A DNA stretch of 53,415 nt from a virus. A program made the translations under genes and the position numbers. Numbering within the stretch: the first letter of the stretch is position 1; the number at the start of each line of letters is the position of its first letter. Positions 24,240 to 33,000 of this stretch are shown here, one piece after another. Location: the IMG/VR virus record IMGVR_UViG_3300031730_000059, positions 1-53,415 of that record, one strand, 5' to 3'. A model generated the notes under the pieces. That model searched no databases. It was not told the origin of the DNA and worked only from the letters and a program-made list of their open reading frames with translations.

Positions 24240-26341
24240 GCGGCGAGATCGACTTCGACGCCCTGGCCGACCGCGCGCTCGCTCCGCCAGCACCGGGTTC
24301 CGCTCCGGTGGGCAACGTCGTGCAGTTCCCGGGCCAGCCCGACTTCGGCGCGCTCGCTGATCGCGTGGTGGGCGGCGGGAAGGCGTCGGCGCAGCAGAAC
24401 CTGGTCAGCGCGCAAGGCACGAACCCGGACAACGCAGCGAAGGCGATGGCGCTGTCCAAGCAGATCGGCGTGCCGGCGCCGGCGGTCGAAGAGAACCTCG
24501 TGCAGGCGCAGCAGGCCGCCGACCTGAAGAAGAGCACCGTCACGCTCGATGCGAACCCCGGGTTGCAGGCCTTCGTGGCCGGCGACGCGCAGGCCGCACG
24601 CCTTGCGCACGACGACCTCGACAACATGTCGATGCTGGAAACGCTGGTCAACTCGTTCCGGCGCGGCATCCCCGGGCTGTTCCAGATCGGCTCGGGCATC
24701 AAGTTGACCGCGAACGCCAGTGCTCTGGCGCAACTCGACAGCGCCGAGGCTCTGCTGAAGGCCGGCAAAAAAGGGCTGACGATCGATCAGGACCCGCTGG
24801 CGATCGAGTTCATGTCGCCGGCTCAGCGCATTGGCTATCGGGCGCGCCTTGGCCAAGTGATCGGCGGGAACGCCGCAAGCATCGCTGCGGCACAGGCAAC
24901 GAAGGCTGAGTACCCGGCGCCCGGGGTGGTCGGCGAGGTGATGAAGGCCAAGACCTTCGGCGCCGCGTTCGATGCGTTCATGACCGACCCGGTGAAGTTC
25001 ATCGCAAGCGTCGGCCCCGAGAGCCTGGTGACCAGCGGTCCCGGCCTGATCGGTGCGGCAGTCGTTCCCGGCGGCGTCGGCATCAAGGTCATCACGGCCG
25101 GCGTCGGCTCGGCGGCGGCGGACTACGGCTCGAGCATCATCGAGGCGCTTGGCAAGGAGGGCGTCGACGTTTCGAACGCTGAGGCACTCCAGGCCGCGGC
25201 AAAGGATTCAGCGCTGATGCGCCGCGTCGCTGGCCAGGCCATCGCGCACGCGGCGGTGGTCGGCACGCTTGATGCCGCGAGTGGGCGGGTGGCCTCGAGT
25301 CTGGTCCTGCCAGCAAAGCTCTCCGCCAAGATGGCCGCGGCGCCGGTCACACGCGAAGTGGCCGGCGTGGTCGCGCAGATGCCGGTGCAGGGCGCCATGG
25401 GCGCAATCGGCGAAGCGGGTGGTGAACTCGCCGCCGGCCAGCCGCTCGACCCGGGCAACATCCTTGCCGAGTTCGCGGGCGAGGCTTTCGGCACGCCGGG
25501 CGAGATCGCCGCGATCGCGCACAGCCAGGTCGCCGAACGCGTGCAGGCCGCGCGCACCGCACAGAAGACCGCGCCGCTGCTCGCCGAGATGACCAACCTC
25601 TCGACCGCGAGCAAGGTGCTGCAGCGCGACACGACGACGTTCGAGGCCTTCGCGCAGCAGATCACCGAAGAGGGCGGGCAAGATCTGTGGATCAACCCGG
25701 CCGCGCTCCAGCAGTCCGGCGTTGCCGAAGCGATCGCCATCGCATCACCGAGCGTCGCAGCGCAGATCCAAGGCGCGATCGAGACCGGTGCCGACATCCG
25801 CATTCCGACGGCAGAGTTCCTCGGGCGCATGACGAAGGACGGCACCGCGCAGGCGCTGGTCGACCACGTCAAGACTGAGCCCGACGGCATGAGCAAGGTC
25901 GAGGCCGACGCCTATATGCAGGAGCACGGCGAGACGCTGAACGCCGAAGTCGAGAAGGTGCTCGCGCAGCAGCTGGGCGACACCTCTTTCGCGGCCTCGC
26001 GCGACGAGGTGCAGTCCGACCTGGTCGAAAAACTCAACACCGCAGGCCGCTTCACCTCGGACGTGAACACCGCCTACGCGACGCTGATGTCCAACTTCTT
26101 CGCGACGCAGGCCGGACGGCTGGGCGTCACGCCGAAAGAGCTCTATCAGCAGTACGCGCCGAGCATCGTTGCCGAACCGATCGCAGGCAGCGCGACCCTT
26201 GAACAGGGATCGCCAGCGAACACGCTCAAGCAGCCCGAGGCGGCGAAGTCGCTGAACCGGGTGAAGGCCGAGCGCGCCGAAATCGTTGACATGCGCAAGC
26301 GCCAGTCGGTCCTGAAATCAATCATGGAGTGCCTTGCATGA
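24236..26341 (+). CDS. Large internal virion protein, N-terminal part of a split polyvalent-type protein
   Basis: This 701-residue Ala-rich protein has hydrophobic patches around residues 265-320 (SLVTSGPGLIGAAVVPGGVG) that could insert in membranes. The C-terminal region (AFAQQITEEGGQDLWINPAALQ, then YATLMSNFFATQAGRLGVTP) is typical of the middle of giant ejection or polyvalent proteins. In related phages it is continued by a metallopeptidase-containing part. Here that continuation appears as the separate gene at 30032, and this one ends in its own short tail (KRQSVLKSIMECLA). It is coupled upstream and downstream by ATGA. Confidence 0.75.
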   Translation: MSGEIDFDALADRALAPPAPGSAPVGNVVQFPGQPDFGALADRVVGGGKASAQQNLVSAQGTNPDNAAKAMALSKQIGVPAPAVEENLVQAQQAADLKKSTVTLDANPGLQAFVAGDAQAARLAHDDLDNMSMLETLVNSFRRGIPGLFQIGSGIKLTANASALAQLDSAEALLKAGKKGLTIDQDPLAIEFMSPAQRIGYRARLGQVIGGNAASIAAAQATKAEYPAPGVVGEVMKAKTFGAAFDAFMTDPVKFIASVGPESLVTSGPGLIGAAVVPGGVGIKVITAGVGSAAADYGSSIIEALGKEGVDVSNAEALQAAAKDSALMRRVAGQAIAHAAVVGTLDAASGRVASSLVLPAKLSAKMAAAPVTREVAGVVAQMPVQGAMGAIGEAGGELAAGQPLDPGNILAEFAGEAFGTPGEIAAIAHSQVAERVQAARTAQKTAPLLAEMTNLSTASKVLQRDTTTFEAFAQQITEEGGQDLWINPAALQQSGVAEAIAIASPSVAAQIQGAIETGADIRIPTAEFLGRMTKDGTAQALVDHVKTEPDGMSKVEADAYMQEHGETLNAEVEKVLAQQLGDTSFAASRDEVQSDLVEKLNTAGRFTSDVNTAYATLMSNFFATQAGRLGVTPKELYQQYAPSIVAEPIAGSATLEQGSPANTLKQPEAAKSLNRVKAERAEIVDMRKRQSVLKSIMECLA

Positions 26342-26718
26342 GCAATCCCATCGACGACATCAAGTCAATGCTCGACGCAATTGGCAACCGCAAAGACGAA
26401 CTCGCAAAGTTCGAGGGCCTGCTCAGTGAGGTCGCGGTGGCCATGCAGGACATCGTCAGCCTCATGGAGCGGCCCGACGAAGACACCGGCCTGGCCGCAG
26501 CCCTCGTTGCCGGGCTCAAGAACCTGACGTTCCCCACCCCGACCGTGCAGGTCGCTGCCGCAGCTGCGCCCGACGTGCACGTGACCGTGCAACCCGCTCA
26601 GGTCGTAGTGATGCCGGCCACCGAGGCGGCCGGCCCCATCAAAGGCTGGAACCTCACCGTGACCTCGCATGACGGCAATGGCCGCATCCGATCCCTTTCG
26701 TTCAAACCGGAGAACTGA
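26338..26718 (+). CDS. Hypothetical protein of the fibre region
   Basis: This 126-residue protein has an N-terminal amphipathic helix pair (residues 1-45), an Ala/Val/Pro linker and a C-terminal strand-rich part. The ATG overlaps the ejection protein stop. It may be a virion attachment or assembly factor for the following fibre-like proteins; no motif is known. Confidence 0.65.
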   Translation: MSNPIDDIKSMLDAIGNRKDELAKFEGLLSEVAVAMQDIVSLMERPDEDTGLAAALVAGLKNLTFPTPTVQVAAAAAPDVHVTVQPAQVVVMPATEAAGPIKGWNLTVTSHDGNGRIRSLSFKPEN

Positions 26719-26719
26719 C

Positions 26720-27151
26720 ATGCCACTGGGTTCAACTCTCGAAGGCGACATCCTCAACTTGCTGCTGTGCGGCAAGCCCATCTCCAGCCTGGCCACTTCG
26801 GCCGGCTCGACGCTGACCTGGCAGGCGCTGCACACCGCCGATCCATCGAGCGGAGCGGGCCAGACGGCCAGCGAACTCGCTGTGACCGGCTACGTGCGCG
26901 CGAGCGTGGACCGCAGCACGTCCGGGTTCACGGTAGGTGGTTCCGGCCCGGCCGTGGCTTCACCGGTATCGGCCATCAACTTCCCGCAGTGCACCAGCAC
27001 CAGCACGGCCACGGTCACGCACTGGAGCGTCGGGTTCTCCAGCGCCGGCACCGGAAAGATCATCGCGAGCGGCGTGGTCACGCCGAACATCAACATCGGT
27101 CAGAACGTGACTCCGCAGTTGACCACCTCGAGCAGCGTCACGCTGAATTAA
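26720..27151 (+). CDS. Phage tail/fibre structural protein (Gp80-like)
   Basis: This 143-residue protein matches a common phage pattern: LTWQALHTADPSS, then ELAVTGYVRASVDRSTSGF, and a C-terminal ATVTHWSVGFSSAGTGKI. Such proteins form small beta-sandwich units of tails or fibres. An AGAACTG sequence precedes the ATG, and neighbours are all structural-looking. Confidence 0.7.
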   Translation: MPLGSTLEGDILNLLLCGKPISSLATSAGSTLTWQALHTADPSSGAGQTASELAVTGYVRASVDRSTSGFTVGGSGPAVASPVSAINFPQCTSTSTATVTHWSVGFSSAGTGKIIASGVVTPNINIGQNVTPQLTTSSSVTLN

Positions 27152-27161
27152 GGAGAACGCC

Positions 27162-27620
27162 ATGCCTCTCTACACAGTCGGGCGTTCCGCCTTCACGCTC
27201 AGTTCGGCGGCGGACTCGCTCACCATTTGTTCGAGCGCCAAGCCGCTGAGAATCATGATCGCCGACTTCAAAGGGCTTGCTGTTGCAAGCTCTGCGAACG
27301 AGGTGATCATGTACCGCGCCACCACCGCAGGCAGCAGCCTTGCGAGCGGCGGCATCACGCCGGCTCCGGTCAACAGCGGCAGCGCAGCCGCGGCGTTCAC
27401 GGTGTACACCGTGTTCGGCTCCAGCCTTGAGTCGACAGCGGGCGCTGTGATGTGGCGCTTCGGTGTCAACGGCAACGGTGGTCAGGACAAGTTCGTCTCG
27501 CTGCCGGGCGGCGAGATCAGCATGCCGAGCAGTTCCTACATGGGGTTTCGCTCGTCGACCGGCGTCAGCGGCGCAGGTGTCGCGACGGCGAACCTGTTCA
27601 TCGAGGAAGTGGACGGCTGA
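27162..27620 (+). CDS. Beta-rich virion protein
   Basis: This 152-residue protein is rich in Ser, Gly, Ala and Val with alternating strand pattern, likely part of the fibre or tail surface. AAGGAG lies upstream of the ATG. It has no catalytic motif and no recognised family. Confidence 0.65.
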   Translation: MPLYTVGRSAFTLSSAADSLTICSSAKPLRIMIADFKGLAVASSANEVIMYRATTAGSSLASGGITPAPVNSGSAAAAFTVYTVFGSSLESTAGAVMWRFGVNGNGGQDKFVSLPGGEISMPSSSYMGFRSSTGVSGAGVATANLFIEEVDG

Positions 27621-27622
27621 TC

Positions 27623-28321
27623 ATGTACGGCCGCGGGCTTCGTGCTGTTCGCATGCCCGGGCGGCGGTTGCCGCCGCGGATGGTTGCGCGCTCGAGCCTT
27701 GTCGTCCAGACGTTGCCTTTCACCGACACGTTCGGATCCACAGCAAACCCACTCGGTAGCCCGTGGATCGGTGGTGGAACAACCGGCCTGGTCTGGCACG
27801 ACATGCAGTCCAACGGCGCTGATGCGCTCGGCACCCAGCCGGCCCCCAGCGAATTCGATGACAACGTCGCCTGCATCAACCCGGCCATCTTCACCTTCAC
27901 GCGGCGCCAGTACATCAAAGGCATCGTCAGCCGCGAGGTCGGCTACAACCCGGCGCAGAACCACGAGCTCGAGTTGCAACTGCTTTGCACGATCGGCGCG
28001 AACTCGATCACCACATACGAGCTGCTGATGGACACAGCCGGCAACTCGACCATCAACCGCTGGAACGGCGCGCTCAATGACGTGTCGTTTCTGAGCCCGG
28101 CCGGCAGCGGCATCGGGGCGATTGCAGACGGTGACGAGATCCACTTCCGGGTTGATGAGAACGGCAACTTCACCGCCTTCAAGAACGGCGCCTCCGCTCT
28201 CACGCTGACCGACGCCACCTACACGTCAGGCACGCCCGGCATCGCCGCGTTCTGGCGCCCGCACGCCAGCATCGTGATCGCGAGCCTGGGGTTCAAGTCG
28301 ATCGAAACGGGGCTTTGGTAG
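27623..28321 (+). CDS. Putative concanavalin/LamG-like virion protein
   Basis: This 232-residue protein has a basic N-terminus (RMPGRRLPPRM) that may anchor it. A beta-sandwich-like body follows with DEIHFRVDENGNFTAFKNG and PGIAAFWRPHASIVIASLGF, a layout seen in lectin-like jelly rolls. A carbohydrate-binding or receptor-contact role is possible. It stands in the fibre block. Confidence 0.6.
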   Translation: MYGRGLRAVRMPGRRLPPRMVARSSLVVQTLPFTDTFGSTANPLGSPWIGGGTTGLVWHDMQSNGADALGTQPAPSEFDDNVACINPAIFTFTRRQYIKGIVSREVGYNPAQNHELELQLLCTIGANSITTYELLMDTAGNSTINRWNGALNDVSFLSPAGSGIGAIADGDEIHFRVDENGNFTAFKNGASALTLTDATYTSGTPGIAAFWRPHASIVIASLGFKSIETGLW

Positions 28322-28323
28322 CC

Positions 28324-28533
28324 ATGGGAACGAAGCGCAGCGTTTACGCCATCTGGATCGAACTGGATTCCGGCAATCAGTTCGTCGGCCACTCGTTTGA
28401 CGAGTCGTTCGAGGACGCCTGCGACCTGTTCGCCAAGACCGTGGCGGCCGAGCCGTGGGCGCAGCAGTGGGGCGAGTACGCGCCTGCGCCGCCGCGGTTC
28501 GGTCAGCATCAGTTGTTCGAGGGCCGGCCATGA
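28324..28533 (+). CDS. Small hypothetical protein in the fibre block
   Basis: This 69-residue acidic, aromatic protein (AIWIELDSGNQF, then AEPWAQQWGEY) starts three bases after the previous stop and is coupled by ATGA to the next fibre gene. It could be an assembly helper. No family is recognised. Confidence 0.6.
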   Translation: MGTKRSVYAIWIELDSGNQFVGHSFDESFEDACDLFAKTVAAEPWAQQWGEYAPAPPRFGQHQLFEGRP

Positions 28534-30044
28534 CCTTCGCGCGCATCGGTACGGGCAGCGGGAAGGTCCTGCTCGACTCAGCGGCAAACCCCGCCGTCGT
28601 GACAGGCTTGGCGGCGACGGCGGGTGGCGAGCTGGTTGTCTGCTGCGGGTCGTTCAACGGCGCGAGCGTCAACATCACGTCGGTGACATCGAATGTCGGT
28701 GGCACCTGGTCGTTCTACCAGTCGGCGCTCTCGGCGGGCAACAACCGCACCTTCACGGCTTGGTGCCTGAACGCTCCGGCCGGGGTGACGCAGGTCTCCC
28801 TCACGGGGACCGGTGGATCGCCCTACGGCGTCGCATCGCTTGACAAGTATTCCTTCTCTGGATCTGCCACCAAGGACCAGAACAACAGTGCCGTCAATGT
28901 CAGCGTTTCGACGACGGTTCCGCTGAGTTCTGGAACGATCACCAACTCGCAGGCTGCCGCTCTCCTGGTCGGGGCGTATGGCTCAGACGACAGTGCCGCT
29001 GGCACCGTAACCCTCGGTGGCAGCGGCACGTGGACGACTCTGCACACCGAGGGCGACACCACCACACACCACGCAAGCGGTGCTGCTTTTCAGATCGTCA
29101 GTGGCTCGACCGGCCCGTACAACTTCACCGGTCTCTATGACCAGGAAACCGCGCAGGGCGCGTGCTCCATCGTCTCGTTTGTCGAGAGCGGCGGGGGCGG
29201 CGGCGCGGTCGACAACCCGCGTAACTATCAGGACGGAGTTCCGGGGGCGTATTACACCGATCCTGGCTACTCTGCCCTGTACGGCCGTGAGCAGCAGGGT
29301 ATTCCGCTTGCGAACCGGGACAGCGCCGCGGCACCAACGATCGCCGCTGGCGCGGGATCGATCGCAAGTGCGGCAACCGTGCAAGGCGTCGGCGCGTCGA
29401 TCAACTCGGGCGCGTTCAGCGAGACATCGGTCGCCACCGTCACCGGTGTACCGAACGCGATCAGCGCCGCCTCGGTTATCTCGCAAGCAGTCTCGGCACT
29501 GACTGGAGTTGGAGCATCGACGAACGCTGCCGTTATCTCGGCGGCTGGTTCCGTGACCGTGCTTGGCGTGAGCAACAACGGCGGCACGATCAGCGCCGGA
29601 GCCGGCTCAATCTCTTCCATCGCGACAGTCCAGGGTGTTGGCGCATCGACCGTCTCGGCCGACATCAGCGAGGCAGCCACGGCCAGCGCGACCGGCGTTG
29701 GCGCATCGACAGCCGCAGCGGTCATCAGTGCGGCCGGAACGCTTGTGGCGACCGGTGACGGCAGCAACGGCGTCGTCGTGGTCAGCGCAGCCGGGTCGAT
29801 TTCGATCAGTGCCTCGGTCAACGGGGAGGGGGCATCTTCAGTGACCGCTGTCGCTCAGGCTGCGGCGGTTGTCACGGTCACGGGCGCCTCGACGACATCG
29901 AACTTGGCGGCGAACACCTGGGGCAGCGCTCGCCGACACGCCATTCGGGCGCAGCAGCAAGCCGATGATGATGCCGCGCTTCTTGATCTGGCCGCCCTTC
30001 TGGTGCCGCTGATTTCCCAAGGGGGGCCGCTGTGGGCTCACTGA
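28530..30044 (+). CDS. Fibre-like protein with tandem small-residue repeats
   Basis: This 504-residue protein has a beta-sandwich-like N-terminal region (residues 1-220) with many Ser, Thr and Gly and a poly-Gly linker (SGGGGGAV). It continues with a tandem repeat region (residues 286-451) and a short charged C-terminus (RRHAIRAQQQADDDAALLDL). The composition is that of a surface fibre or adhesin-like virion protein. It overlaps the next gene by 13 bases. Confidence 0.68.
   Translation: MTFARIGTGSGKVLLDSAANPAVVTGLAATAGGELVVCCGSFNGASVNITSVTSNVGGTWSFYQSALSAGNNRTFTAWCLNAPAGVTQVSLTGTGGSPYGVASLDKYSFSGSATKDQNNSAVNVSVSTTVPLSSGTITNSQAAALLVGAYGSDDSAAGTVTLGGSGTWTTLHTEGDTTTHHASGAAFQIVSGSTGPYNFTGLYDQETAQGACSIVSFVESGGGGGAVDNPRNYQDGVPGAYYTDPGYSALYGREQQGIPLANRDSAAAPTIAAGAGSIASAATVQGVGASINSGAFSETSVATVTGVPNAISAASVISQAVSALTGVGASTNAAVISAAGSVTVLGVSNNGGTISAGAGSISSIATVQGVGASTVSADISEAATASATGVGASTAAAVISAAGTLVATGDGSNGVVVVSAAGSISISASVNGEGASSVTAVAQAAAVVTVTGASTTSNLAANTWGSARRHAIRAQQQADDDAALLDLAALLVPLISQGGPLWAH
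29385..29882 (+). repeat. Eight degenerate 20-23-residue coding repeats
   Basis: Eight consecutive units begin with a Gly-Val-Gly-Ala-Ser-like motif and continue with an Ala/Ser/Val stretch. Units 4 and 7 are 23 residues, the others 20, giving 498 bases in all. Unit ends read like SVATVT, VSALT, SVTVL, ASAT and VVTVT. They probably form a repeated beta element in the fibre. Confidence 0.8.
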
Positions 30045-33000
30045 CCGGCTGCATCAAGAAGGCAGGCGCGTTCCTGCACCCGGAAGACAAAGCCGCGCTG
30101 ATCGAGCGCGTGCGCGAGTTGCGGGCCAGTGGTCTGAAAAGCGCAGCCGCGCAGCTTCAGGCGGTCGAAGAGCGCGTGAATCATGTGGCGGGCCTTCTTG
30201 ATGGGCTGGAGCCGAAACCAGCACAACCGAAACCTCTTGCGCAACGCGGCCCCGTTGTGCGCGGCACATTCGATCCAAGCACGAACACGATCGCGCTGCT
30301 CAAGGGTGCTGATCTTTCTACGTTCCTGCATGAGTCAGGACACTTCTACCTTGAAGTGCTTGCCGACCTTGCCAGCAAGCCAGACGCGCCACAGGCGATC
30401 CGAGCAGACATGGACCATCTGCTCGCGTGGTTCGGTATCTCCAGCACCGAGGCCGCCGCCGGCCGCACGCCGTTGGAGTCGTGGCACATGCTGACGCTCG
30501 ACGAGCAGCGCCAATACCACGAGCAGTTCGCTCGGGGCTTCGAGGCCTACCTCTTCGAAGGCAAGGCACCGAACCCCGAACTGCAAGGGCTGTTCCAGCG
30601 CTTTCGCAGCTGGATGCTCAGCGTCTACCGCTCGCTGTCGAAACTGGACGTCGATCTCACCGACGAGGTGCGCGGCGTGATGGACCGGCTGATCGCGACG
30701 GAAGATCACATCCGGGCGGCCGAGGCGGCGCGCGGTATGGGCCTGATGTTCAAGGACGAGGCCGAAGCTGCGAAGTTCGGCGTCGAGTGGGCGAACTACC
30801 AAGCGCTCGGCTCCGAGGCTACCGCCGACGCGATCGATTCCCTGAACGCCGCCGGCGTGCGCGACATGAAGTGGCTGTCGAACGCGCGCAGCAAGCGCCT
30901 GAAGGAGATGCAAAAGCAGGCCGAAGCACTGCGCTCGGGCATCGAGTGGGACGCACGCGCCGAGGTGATGAGCCAACCGGTCTACCAGGCCTGGCAATAC
31001 CTGACCGGCAAGGACGAGACGGGCGAGAGCGCCGGCAAGCTCAGCACGCAGGCGCTGCGCGAGCAGTACGGCTCCGGGCCCGACGCGGTGTGGCGCAAGC
31101 TCTCTGCGCAGCGCATGACCAGCGACACGGTCGGCGAGAACCCCGAGGTGGTGGCCGAGCTGTTCGGCTTCACGTCCGCCGATGAGATGGTGCAGGCCAT
31201 CGCCAACGCGACGCCGCCAAAGGAGGCAATCTCCGCGGTCACCGACCAGCGCATGCTCGAGCAGCACGGCGACCTGGCGACTCCCGAAGGCGTGCAGCGC
31301 GCGACCGACGCAGCGATCCACAACGATGTGCGCGCGCGGATGGTGGCGACCGAGCTCGCCGCGCTGGAGAAGGCGTCGAACCCGCGCGAAGAGACCGGCA
31401 AGCTGGTGCGCACGAAGCTGAAGGACGGCACGACCGTCACGCGCAAGCAGACCGCCGCCACGCTGCCCCGCGCAGCCCGTCAGCTGGCCTCCGAGATCAT
31501 CAACCGCACGAAGGTGCGTGACATCCTGCCGGGCCAGTTCTCCTCGGCGGAAGGACGCGCCGCGCGCGCCGCCGAGAAGGCGTTGAAGGCCGGTGCCCTC
31601 GCCGAGGCGGCAGCGCAGAAGCGGGCCCAACTGATCAACGGCTACGCGAACACGGCTGCGCACGACGCGAAGGCCTACGTCGACAAGCAGCTCGACTACC
31701 TGCACGGCTTCGAGAAAGCCCGCAAGTCGATCGACCCGGACTACCAGGACCAGATCGACAGCATCCTCGAGCGCTTTGATCTGCGCCGCGGACAGTCGCT
31801 CAAGAGCATCGACCAGCGCAAGAGCCTGGCGCAGTGGGTGACCGCGCAGGAGGACCTCGGCATCGGCGTCGAACTGCCGGAGAAGGTGCGCGCCGAGGCC
31901 TTCCGCCAGAGCTACAAGGACATGACGGTCGAGGAGTTTCGGGGTGTCGTCGACTCGGTGCGGCAGATCGAGCACCTGGGTCGCCTGAAGGCAAGACTCC
32001 TGACCGCCAAGACGAACCGCGACTTCAACGAGACGGTCTCCGACCTGGTCGCGAGCGTGACGTCGCACGCCGACGGGCGCAAAGCCGACACCCGGTCGCC
32101 GACCACCGCCCCCGGCCGCTGGTTGCAGGCGGTGCGCAACTTCGGCTCGGCGCACATCAAGGCCGCGACCTGGGCCCGCATCATGGACGGCGGCAAGGAC
32201 GGCGGCCCGATGTGGGAAGCCTTCGTGCGCGCCGCCAACGAGCGCGGCGACCAGGAAACGAGCCAGCGCGCTGCGGCCACGCTGGCCCTCACCGAGATCA
32301 TGAAGCCGGTGCTCAAGGGGCTGACGAAGAAGACGTTCTTCGCGTCGGTCGGGCGCAGCTTCACGCGCGAATCGGTGCTGACCATGGCGCTGAACACCGG
32401 CAACGAGGGCAACCTGCAGCGCCTGCTGGGCGGTGAGGGCTGGACGGTCGACCAGTTGAAGCCGATCCTCGACACGCTGTCCGCCGAAGACTGGCAGACG
32501 GTGCAGAAGGTCTGGGACTACTTCGAGACCTTCCGGCCCGAGATCGCCGCGAAGGAGCGCCGCGTCTCCGGGGTCGATCCGAACTGGATCGAGCCGACGC
32601 CGGTCGTCACAGCGCACGGCACCTTCAGGGGCGGCTACTACCCGATCCAGTACGACCCGGCGGCCAGCGTGCATGCCGAGCAGCACGCCGATGCGGAAGC
32701 CGCGCGCCAGCAACTCAAGGGCGCCTACACCGCGGCCACCACCCGGCGCAGCTTCACGAAGACACGCGTCGAAGAGGTCAAGGGTCGACCGCTCCTGTAC
32801 ACGCTCAGCGGACTGTATGGCGGCGTGAACGACGTGATCCACGACCTCGCGTGGCACGAGTGGCTGATCGACACGAACCGGCTGCTGCGCTCCGAATCGC
32901 TGGACTCGGCGATGCGCAATGCCTACGGCCCGGCCGCGGTGCGGCAGTTCAAGACCTGGGCCGAGGCCGTGGCCACCGGTGACCAGCCGGCGCAGGGCGC

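Noticed and set aside
21942-24293. 783-codon open frame on the minus strand
   Set aside because: It is antisense to the transglycosylase ejection gene, which has clear SLT motifs. Composition marks it as a shadow frame.
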